Shown here in pieces: positions 1 through 6,012 of a stretch of 12,468 nucleotides of DNA. This DNA comes from JAGUXG01 sp043798435 (lineage in GTDB: Bacteria; UBA9089; UBA9088; JAGUXG01). The notes beneath the pieces are model-generated. The model made no database searches. It was not told the DNA's origin and was given only the letters and a program-made list of their open reading frames with translations. The stretch is from the NCBI GenBank assembly GCA_043798435.1, contig JAZDOR010000156.1, positions 1 to 12,468 of the forward strand, written 5' to 3'. Position 1 is the stretch's first letter, and every line of letters starts with the position of its first letter. A program made the translations under genes and the position numbers.

Positions 1-60
1 ACTGATTTTCACTGATAAAATGTAAAAATTATCTGTGTTCATCTGTGTCTATCAGTGTCT
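1..60. repeat. Partial palindromic repeat with 10-bp phased units
   Basis: Three consecutive 10-bp units at 31-40, 41-50 and 51-60 share the core ATCNGTG. An inverted copy lies upstream: CACTGATA at 10-17 pairs with TATCAGTG at 50-57, an 8-bp perfect stem with a 32-nt loop. The left arm begins at the window edge, so the element is probably cut by the window. Its build (short tandem units in the arm, then an inverted arm) matches the element at 12362-12457. No protein is encoded. Function is unknown. Confidence 0.6.
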
Positions 61-106
61 AAATATTTGATTTTTTATTTTTGATTTTTATCCTTAGCTT
101 ACTCTT

Positions 107-347
107 AATTTTTGGAAACCTGATTTATTTGGGTATACCTGCTAATGTCTATATACTGGTTTAACCTTCTTAAAGTCTAAACCTCCTGCCTGATACCTGA
201 ATGCTTACATATTATCACTATAGCTAAAATATTTAGTCAAGGAATTTGTAACTATTTCATTAAAGATTAAAAGTGAACCGTATAAAATCAATACCTTGGT
301 CTATGGCATATTGAACTATACCCAAACAAATCAGGTTTGCAAAAATT
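107..347. repeat. 241-bp element with 31-bp terminal inverted repeats (MITE-like)
   Basis: Positions 107-137 and 317-347 are reverse complements at 29 of 31 bases; the mismatches are single substitutions. The 179-bp interior is AT-rich and holds no convincing ORF. Long near-identical terminal repeats around a short non-coding interior are typical of non-autonomous miniature inverted-repeat transposable elements. I could not find a convincing target-site duplication: the outer flanks (ACTCTT on the left, GTGTTC on the right) do not match. It could instead be a large RNA or DNA hairpin. The MITE reading is inference; the inverted repeat is directly visible. Confidence 0.6.
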
Positions 348-355
348 GTGTTCGT

Positions 356-446
356 TTATAGTTCTGAGGTTCAAAGTTCAAGGTTAGAGAATAAGAGGAT
401 TAACCGTGAACCTTGAACTCTTTAACCCCTGAACCTGAGTAGTTAC
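356..446. repeat. Palindromic repeat of the GTAAnnnnTCAGG family
   Basis: AGTTCAAGGTT at 375-385 is a perfect inverted match to AACCTTGAACT at 409-419. The right end, 434-446, reads GTAACTACTCAGG on the minus strand. The left end, 356-371, is a degraded version of the same terminus (TTCTGAGGTTC). The same 13-base terminus bounds the element at 5702-5872, so the two look like one dispersed family. The left arm carries 7-bp direct repeats of GTTCAAA/GTTCAAG. Non-coding; function unknown. Confidence 0.5.
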
Positions 447-484
447 TTTTTTTGTAAACCAATTTCTTTTCGGTATAAAAACTG

Positions 485-514
485 TAGACATTTTTTCATA
501 AGAGCGATTAAAAT
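485..514 (+). promoter_or_regulatory. Possible hemL promoter, short leader
   Basis: TAGACA (485-490) and TAAAAT (509-514) each match the sigma70 consensus at 5 of 6 bases, with an 18-bp spacer. Transcription would begin about 8-10 nt before the hemL ATG. A competing pair is TTGTAA (452-457) with TATAAA (474-479), spacer 16, which would give a leader of about 43 nt. No Shine-Dalgarno site precedes the ATG in either case. Confidence 0.4.
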
Positions 515-529
515 TAGCTAATCTGCTTA

Positions 530-1825
530 ATGAAAAATAAAGAGTTATTCGCTGAGGCAAGGAGGTATATCGCCGGTGGTGTAAACAGCCCTGTCAGGGC
601 TTTTAAGGCTGTGGGAGGAGAGCCTATATTTGCAGCAAAGGGTGCAGGCAGTAAGATTTACGATGTAAATGGCAAGGAGTATATAGACTATGTTCTCTCC
701 TGGGGGCCGCTCATTTTGGGTCATAGTCATCCTACGGTAGTCTCTGCTGTAAAAGAGGTGGTAGAAAAGGGTATAACCTTTGGTCTTCCTACGGAGCTTG
801 AAACAAGGTTAGCCAAAGAGATAATCAAGGCAATCTCATCTATAGAGCTGATAAGGTTTGTGAATTCAGGGACAGAGGCAACAATGTCTGCTATCAGGCT
901 TAGCCGTGGATTTACTGGGAAAGATAAGGTTGTCAAGTTCAGTGGATGCTACCATGGTCATTCAGATGACTTGCTTGTTGAGGCAGGCTCAGGCTTGGCA
1001 ACTTATGGCGTTCCTGATAGTGCTGGCGTTCCAAAGGATTTTGCCAGGAATACAATTGTTCTTCCTTACAATGACTTAGAGGCAGTAGAAACTATAGCCA
1101 AGGCTGAGGGAGAAGAGATAGCCTGTATTATTGTAGAACCTGTGGCAGGAAATATGGGCTTGGTCTTACCAAAAGAGGGCTTCTTAAAAGGCTTACGGAA
1201 AATTTGCACAGAATATGACATTATTCTCATATTTGACGAGGTAATCACAGGATTCAGGCTGAAATACGGAGGTGCCCAGGATCTCTTTGGTGTAAAGCCT
1301 GATCTTACTTGCTTGGGAAAGGTGATCGGCGGAGGGTTTCCAGTAGGTGCTTATGGCGGTAGAGCAGAGATTATGCAGATGTTAAGCCCAGAAGGCCCTG
1401 TCTATCAGGCTGGAACACTCTCAGGAAATCCAGTGGCTATGGCAGCAGGTCTTGCCACTCTCAAGGTTTTAGCGGAAGATAGTGGTATCTATCAGGATTT
1501 GGAAACAAAGGCAAGAAGGCTTTGTGAAGGATTAAAGGATAATAGCCGGAGGTGTGGAGTAAAAATCTTCTCTACCCAGATAGGCTCTATGTTCTGCATC
1601 TTCTTCACAGAGGTTGATGTCATAGACTATAAAACAGCCAAGACCTCTGATGCTTCAAAGTATAGCAAATTCTTCAATGCTATGCTTAAAGAAGGCATCT
1701 ATCTCCCACCCAGTCAGTTTGAAACATTATTCCTCTCCGTAGCTCACACGAATGAAGATATTGAAAAGACACTAAATGCAAGCTCTTATGCGTTTGAGGT
1801 AGCGTGTAACACTTTAGCCAAGTGA
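530..1825 (+). CDS. hemL: Glutamate-1-semialdehyde 2,1-aminomutase
   Basis: PLP-dependent class III aminotransferase-fold enzyme that converts glutamate-1-semialdehyde to 5-aminolevulinate, the last step of the C5 route to tetrapyrroles (heme, siroheme, corrinoids); cytoplasmic. The protein has 431 residues, normal for HemL. Visible marks are GGVNSPVRAF near residues 16-25, SWGPLILGHSHP at 57-68, NSGTEATMSAIRLSRG at 112-127, GCYHGHSD at 139-146, the PLP-ring aspartate in FDEVITGFR (D236), and the Schiff-base lysine in CLGKVIGGGFPVGAYGG (K264). The start is fixed: an in-frame TAG at 515 excludes anything upstream. There is no Shine-Dalgarno site, so initiation may be leaderless or SD-independent. 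The gene is convergent with a corrinoid amidation gene. Assignment is secure by motif, with no missing catalytic residue. Confidence 0.97.
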   Translation: MKNKELFAEARRYIAGGVNSPVRAFKAVGGEPIFAAKGAGSKIYDVNGKEYIDYVLSWGPLILGHSHPTVVSAVKEVVEKGITFGLPTELETRLAKEIIKAISSIELIRFVNSGTEATMSAIRLSRGFTGKDKVVKFSGCYHGHSDDLLVEAGSGLATYGVPDSAGVPKDFARNTIVLPYNDLEAVETIAKAEGEEIACIIVEPVAGNMGLVLPKEGFLKGLRKICTEYDIILIFDEVITGFRLKYGGAQDLFGVKPDLTCLGKVIGGGFPVGAYGGRAEIMQMLSPEGPVYQAGTLSGNPVAMAAGLATLKVLAEDSGIYQDLETKARRLCEGLKDNSRRCGVKIFSTQIGSMFCIFFTEVDVIDYKTAKTSDASKYSKFFNAMLKEGIYLPPSQFETLFLSVAHTNEDIEKTLNASSYAFEVACNTLAK

Positions 1826-1831
1826 AGTAAA

Positions 1832-1852
1832 GACTATTCACAAAGAATAGTC
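1832..1852. terminator. Bidirectional hairpin between convergent genes
   Basis: GACTATTC (1832-1839) and GAATAGTC (1845-1852) form a perfect 8-bp stem with a 5-nt loop. It starts 7 nt after the hemL stop and overlaps the last codon of the minus-strand gene. On the minus strand the stem is followed by a T-rich run (TTTACTTCACTT); on the plus strand the tract is weaker. It would act as a shared terminator, probably stronger for the minus-strand gene. Confidence 0.6.
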
Positions 1853-3224
1853 ACTGAACTTTTGCAAAACTTATCTCCCATCTTCCTTTTTTCACAGACG
1901 ATACAAGCTCCTCTGCCCACTTGGGTGTAGATAGGGAATGGATGTGGGTATAAGATGCCAGGATATTCTTGTGGACTATTCCATCGTGAATTCCATCTAT
2001 TCCCTGGCCACGAAGGACTTGATAGGCAAAATCTACATTGCCTAAGTTCACCACCTCTGAGTAGTGGAACTCATGACCCTTTATAAGCCTGCCATCCTTT
2101 CCTTTAAGCACTACATAGCCGTGACCCTTTGGCTTCTCTCTAATCTCAATATCTGCCGGAATGCTCCCAACCATCATCCTTTTCTCTCCTTTCCATTGGA
2201 TTGACCTTGAAAGGTAGATAAGACCACCACACTCAGCATAGACAGGCATTCCTTCCTCAACCGCCTTCTGTATTTTTCTTCTCAGGCTCACATTCTCCTC
2301 TAAGTTATTCATAAATACCTCTGGAAATCCACCGCCTATATAAAGCCCATCTACATTTGGAAGACTATCTTTCAGTGCATCAAAGAATATAAGCTCAGCC
2401 CCTGCCCTTCTAAGGCTCGTCAGGTTCTGAGGATAGTAGAAGCAGAAGGCAGAGTCGCGAGCCACACCAATTTTAATCTTTTCTTTTTGAGCCACCTTTT
2501 CCTTTCTTTCTACGATTGACAAGTCCAGGGCAGAATTTGCTATCTCAACTATTCTTGCCAGATCAACAGAATCTGCTACCTTCTCGGAAATTTTGTCAAT
2601 CAACTCAAGAGTCCTCTCCTCTTCTGCTACTGGAATCAAGCCCAAATGCCTCTGTTTTATTTCAATCTCTGGAAGGTTTGGCAAAGCACCTAAAACCTCT
2701 ATTCCACAATAATGACCAATAGCCTCCCTCAGCTTCTTTTCATGCCTTGCACCTGAGACCTTATTCAGGATGACACCAGCTATCCTGATGTCAGGTTCAA
2801 ACCCCAGATAACCCAAGAGTAAAGGGGCTATTCCCCTGGTCATTCTTGTGGCATCAATGACCAAAATGATTGGGCTCTTTAATATTCGAGCTAAATTTGA
2901 TGTACTTCCCTTTCCATCTAAATCAAACCCATCATAAAGCCCCATATTCCCTTCGATGAGTGTTATCTCTGCCTCTCTTGTTTCTGCATAAAATGAGGAG
3001 ATGATGGCCTCCTTCTCCATCATAAACAGGTCTAAATTGTGGCAGTCTTTAGAAGAAGCAATAGAAAGCCACATCGGGTCAATGTAATCAGGGCCCTTCT
3101 TAAAGGTCTGAACAGAAAACCTTTTCCTGGCTAAAGCCCGTGATAGACCAATGCTTAGGGTGGTTTTTCCAGAGGAGCGGTTTGAAGCAGAAATAAGAAT
3201 GCGGGGAATATTGAAAATAGCCAT
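1851..3224 (-). CDS. cbiA: Cobyrinate a,c-diamide synthase (CbiA/CobB family)
   Basis: ATP- and glutamine-dependent amidation of the a and c side chains of cobyrinic acid (or hydrogenobyrinic acid) in corrinoid synthesis; cytoplasmic. It has 457 residues, the usual length. The N-terminal ATP-binding half has the deviant Walker A ISASNRSSGKTT (11-22), KKGPDYIDP (42-50) and EGNMGLYDGFD (91-101). A linker leads to a C-terminal class I glutamine amidotransferase domain from about residue 250, with GGGFPE (297-302), the nucleophile in YAECGGLIYL (C332) and the histidine region YTHIHS (H427/H429). The archaeal-type Ni-sirohydrochlorin a,c-diamide synthase CfbB is a close relative, so the substrate is inferred rather than seen; no other cob or cfb gene lies in the window. 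The ATG at 3224 lies just 10 nt beyond a perfect TATAAT, with no Shine-Dalgarno site. A corrinoid role fits the convergent hemL. Confidence 0.93.
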   Translation of the reverse strand: MAIFNIPRILISASNRSSGKTTLSIGLSRALARKRFSVQTFKKGPDYIDPMWLSIASSKDCHNLDLFMMEKEAIISSFYAETREAEITLIEGNMGLYDGFDLDGKGSTSNLARILKSPIILVIDATRMTRGIAPLLLGYLGFEPDIRIAGVILNKVSGARHEKKLREAIGHYCGIEVLGALPNLPEIEIKQRHLGLIPVAEEERTLELIDKISEKVADSVDLARIVEIANSALDLSIVERKEKVAQKEKIKIGVARDSAFCFYYPQNLTSLRRAGAELIFFDALKDSLPNVDGLYIGGGFPEVFMNNLEENVSLRRKIQKAVEEGMPVYAECGGLIYLSRSIQWKGEKRMMVGSIPADIEIREKPKGHGYVVLKGKDGRLIKGHEFHYSEVVNLGNVDFAYQVLRGQGIDGIHDGIVHKNILASYTHIHSLSTPKWAEELVSSVKKGRWEISFAKVQ

Positions 3225-3234
3225 CAGGCTATCA

Positions 3235-3262
3235 ATTATATGAAAAATTATAAATATGTCAA
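3235..3262 (-). promoter_or_regulatory. Consensus sigma70 promoter of cbiA, near-leaderless
   Basis: On the minus strand, TTGACA (plus-strand 3262-3257) and TATAAT (3240-3235) are both perfect consensus hexamers with a 16-bp spacer. The ATG begins only 10 nt after the -10 box, so the transcript should carry a leader of about 3-4 nt or less. There is no room for a Shine-Dalgarno site. Confidence 0.75.
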
Positions 3263-3323
3263 ATTGAATTTTTTGTAACTACTGTCCTTTCAAGATTGAA
3301 TCTGTGAGTGCCAAAAATTCTCT

Positions 3324-3390
3324 GTAAACGAATAGAACGAATTAAACTAAAAAGATAAATAGATTTGTTAAATTCGCTTAATTCGTTTAC
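3324..3390. repeat. Palindrome between the divergent promoters
   Basis: 3324-3346 and 3368-3390 are inverted copies matching at 19 of 23 bases, with GTAAACGAAT at the outer end of each arm and a 21-nt A/T-rich centre. Each arm contains the CGAAT core twice at about 9-bp spacing, facing the same side of the helix. It sits between the cbiA promoter and the promoter of the next gene. It could be an operator for a symmetric DNA-binding protein, or another member of the dispersed palindromes in this window. The sequence alone does not decide. Confidence 0.5.
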
Positions 3391-3447
3391 CCATAAAATC
3401 AAAATTGAAGAGGCACTACTCAACTTTGGCAATCTAAACCTAAAGTA

Positions 3448-3476
3448 TTGACACAAAGAGAATCTGGGGCTATACT
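3448..3476 (+). promoter_or_regulatory. Sigma70 promoter giving a leaderless mRNA
   Basis: TTGACA (3448-3453, perfect) and TATACT (3471-3476, 5 of 6) are separated by the ideal 17 bp. Transcription is expected to start around 3483, and the ATG is at 3485, so the mRNA would be leaderless. No Shine-Dalgarno site exists. Confidence 0.75.
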
Positions 3477-3484
3477 TAATTTCT

Positions 3485-5689
3485 ATGATGAAAAAAAGCT
3501 TACCCATCCTTTCGCAAATCCTCTTCTCGGCACTCCTTTTTGGCTTGCCCCTATTTATGGATACAAGGATAAGCTCAACCTTTGGGGTAAGTAAGACCAC
3601 GCTTTTACGAGCCATCTCCCTTTTGATTGCTTCCTTGTGGATAACAAGGCTGACCTATTTCAAAGAAAAGTTTGTGAGAACGAGTCTTGATATTCCCATC
3701 CTTGCCTACCTTTCTGCCACAATTCTTTCCACAATACTTGGAAGAAGCCCGCTTCTCTCCTTCTTTGGCTCTTATGAGAGGCAGGAAGGTCTTACTACTC
3801 TCATAAACTATATATTTCTATTTTATGCCAGCATCCATCTTTTAGAAAAGGAGGCTATTTCAAGGATAATAAATGTGGTTGTTTTGACAGGGGTTCTCTC
3901 CGCTGGCCTTGGCATCACCCAACACTATGATATGAACATCCTTAACCTCCAGTGGGGAGGTTTCAGTAAGGATAGGGTTGTCTCCACCTTTGGAAACCCT
4001 GTCTTTTTTGGTGCTTATACGATTATGGTATTGCCCTTAGCTCTGGGTTTATTTGTTCTTGCAAAAAAGGGCTGGCAGATTTTGCTATACGGCATCTTTT
4101 TCTTTATTATCACACTTGGCTTCATCTTTGCCAATACCCGTGCCTGCTATGTTGGACTATTTTTTGAGGCAGTGCTTATTCTCGCAATCTCCCTGCTGAC
4201 CCTACGAAAGAATCTTCCAATAAAGAGGCTGGTTATACTCGCTCTCTTTGCTTTAATCCCTTTATTCTGGTATAACTTAAGGGGTGGAGGAACATCAGTG
4301 GTGGAAAGGTTTTCTGATGTTTCTGGAAAAAACATAGAAGAAGGTCAGAGGTTCAAAGGCTCCTTTGGTGCAAGGCTGATGATGTGGAAGACAGGTATTG
4401 CAATGGTGAAAGATAACCCTATTTTTGGAGTAGGTCCTGAAGCTATAGGCATAACCTACCCCTACTATCTCTACCAGAATTACACAAAGGAGTTTGCCTT
4501 TGAGTATGAAGACAGGATGCACAATGAGATATTTGATATGTCGGTAACCCGAGGGCTTCTGGGATTCTTTGCTTACTATGGAATGGTCTTTTCCTTCTTT
4601 TTCTTTTCCATCAAGAGAATAGCTAAGGCTAATTTTCCTGAAAGGCTGGTCTTACTCAGCATGTTGGCTGGTTGCCTGGGCTATCTCATCCAGAACCTTT
4701 TCAGCTTTGGGCTTTCATCCATCTCCTCGTTATTCTGGGTTATGATGGGGCTTTCCTTCCTTTATACAAAGCCAAATATTTTTTTGCAAGGAGCAAAAAA
4801 ATATAAGGTTCTGGCAGAGCCAGAACAAAAAAGGAAATTCCTATATAATCAAGTTATTCCTGCTAAAAGATATTATTTCTTGCTTTTGCTTATTCCTATA
4901 GCCATCTTAGGGCTTTTGGTAAGAAACACCTACTCTGCGGATATAGCCTTTAGAAAAAATGAGTATGAGAACGCCATTAGGCTCAATCCATTCTGCCGTG
5001 ATTACAGAGAAAATTATGGAATCTACCTTGTAGAGAGAGGAAAAAACGAGGGTGGTGTTTGGCCGGATAAGATAATTGAGGAGATGAATAAAGCTACAAA
5101 GCTCTTTGGGAATGATGGCATTCTGCTCTCTATCCTTGGCATGGGGTATGAAATGAAAGGTGAGATAGACAAGGCACTACCAATCTATGAGGAGTCTGTC
5201 CGAATAAACCCATATATGGGGAACACCTATAATAATCTTGGGGCAATCTATGCCAACAAAGGAATGCTTAAGGAGGCGGCTCAAGCCTTTCTCAGAGGAT
5301 TAAAAGGCTTTGGCGGGGATGAAAGGCTCTTTTCAAATGCAAAGCAGTTAGGTTCTATCTTGCTCGATAAAGGAAAGGAGAAAGAGGCAGAAGAGGTCTT
5401 TGATAAGATGGATAAACTCTGCACGAACAAAGACCTGCTTTTGACCCTGCATAGAGAGCTCGCCCAGAAATATTGGACGAATGGAAAGAAAGGAGGGTTT
5501 GTCAGGCACACCAGGAAGATTACTGAGCTTGACGAGAAAAACTTTGAAGCCTACAGAAACCTTGGCTCTTTCTATTCTTTAGAAAAGGAGAATAAGTCTG
5601 CTCTATTCTATCTCAATAAGGCACAAAACCTGAGACCAGGCAATGAGATACAGAAGATGATAGATGCGATCAAGGGAGAGATGAAATAA
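3485..5689 (+). CDS. O-antigen ligase/polymerase (Wzy_C type) with C-terminal TPR region
   Basis: Polytopic inner-membrane protein of the WaaL/Wzy superfamily, expected to polymerise or ligate lipid-linked glycans on the periplasmic side. Residues 1-425 hold about ten to twelve hydrophobic segments (for example 8-25, 40-56, 70-86, 105-120, 130-145, 173-193, 198-216, 221-239, 247-263, 358-376, 388-426). Family marks are STFGNPVFFGAY (167-178), NTRACYVGL (217-225), then the large-loop motif ARLMMWKTGIAMVKDNPIFGVGPEA (296-320, with R297 and G315/G317) and the MHNEIFD motif (345-351). A further transmembrane helix at 463-480 precedes TPR-like repeats over about 490-730, including LGMGYEMKGEIDKALPIYEE and LGAIYANKGMLKEAAQAF. 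This ligase-plus-TPR layout is known in many diderm phyla. Whether it is a ligase, a polymerase or a protein glycosylase cannot be told. ATG at 3485 (or the adjacent ATG at 3488) directly follows the promoter. Confidence 0.85.
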   Translation: MMKKSLPILSQILFSALLFGLPLFMDTRISSTFGVSKTTLLRAISLLIASLWITRLTYFKEKFVRTSLDIPILAYLSATILSTILGRSPLLSFFGSYERQEGLTTLINYIFLFYASIHLLEKEAISRIINVVVLTGVLSAGLGITQHYDMNILNLQWGGFSKDRVVSTFGNPVFFGAYTIMVLPLALGLFVLAKKGWQILLYGIFFFIITLGFIFANTRACYVGLFFEAVLILAISLLTLRKNLPIKRLVILALFALIPLFWYNLRGGGTSVVERFSDVSGKNIEEGQRFKGSFGARLMMWKTGIAMVKDNPIFGVGPEAIGITYPYYLYQNYTKEFAFEYEDRMHNEIFDMSVTRGLLGFFAYYGMVFSFFFFSIKRIAKANFPERLVLLSMLAGCLGYLIQNLFSFGLSSISSLFWVMMGLSFLYTKPNIFLQGAKKYKVLAEPEQKRKFLYNQVIPAKRYYFLLLLIPIAILGLLVRNTYSADIAFRKNEYENAIRLNPFCRDYRENYGIYLVERGKNEGGVWPDKIIEEMNKATKLFGNDGILLSILGMGYEMKGEIDKALPIYEESVRINPYMGNTYNNLGAIYANKGMLKEAAQAFLRGLKGFGGDERLFSNAKQLGSILLDKGKEKEAEEVFDKMDKLCTNKDLLLTLHRELAQKYWTNGKKGGFVRHTRKITELDEKNFEAYRNLGSFYSLEKENKSALFYLNKAQNLRPGNEIQKMIDAIKGEMK

Positions 5690-5701
5690 TCAGGGCATTT
5701 T

Positions 5702-5872
5702 GTAACCGTTCAGGGTAGTGTAAGAAAAGGGGATGTGGAGATAAAGGGGATAGGGGGATAAAATTTTGAATTAAAAATTAAGAATTAAAAAATTAAAAAT
5801 GAATAATCTCTATATCCCCTATATCTCCTTATCCCCCTTCTTACACTCTTGATGTATAGCCTGAACGCTTAC
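5702..5872. repeat. 171-bp palindromic element with GTAAnCGTTCAGG ends
   Basis: The ends are inverted copies: GTAACCGTTCAGG (5702-5714) and the reverse complement of GTAAGCGTTCAGG (5860-5872), 12 of 13 identical. Inside, 5719-5752 and 5813-5845 form a second inverted repeat of 33-34 bp with one gap and about four mismatches. That arm is made of GGGGATA-like units in tandem. The centre (5761-5810) is A/T-rich with AATTAAAAATT-type repeats. Folded, the right arm carries a small bulge (about 5846-5859) absent on the left. It starts 12 nt after the ligase stop codon, so it may also serve as its terminator. No coding content. Confidence 0.6.
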
Positions 5873-5918
5873 GGCATTTTTTACTTTAGATGTATTCTTT
5901 ATTTCATCAAGCAATAAT

Positions 5919-5947
5919 TTGACGAAAGCAATGGAAAGGTGTATAAT
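5919..5947 (+). promoter_or_regulatory. Strong sigma70 promoter of the tamB-like gene
   Basis: TTGACG (5919-5924, 5 of 6) and TATAAT (5942-5947, perfect) have a 17-bp spacer. Transcription should start near 5954, leaving about 59 nt before the ATG at 6013. The leader has no Shine-Dalgarno site. It contains three degenerate 7-bp units ending in CTAT (5984-6004), and TATTAT boxes right before the ATG that could support a second, leaderless start. Confidence 0.7.
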
Positions 5948-6012
5948 TAACAAAAAAATGATAATATGCTCTCCGTTTTTTACTTGCTATTGGCTATTCC
6001 CTATTATTATAG

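Noticed and set aside
1..529. CRISPR array or tRNA in the repeat-rich leader
   Set aside because: Repeats are 7-10 bp and contiguous or inverted, with no 20-40 bp repeat/spacer pattern, and no cloverleaf could be drawn.
3259..3615. Minus-strand 118-residue ORF overlapping the cbiA/ligase promoter region
   Set aside because: It covers two strong promoters and the 5' part of the ligase gene, its sequence resembles no family, and it is a shadow frame.
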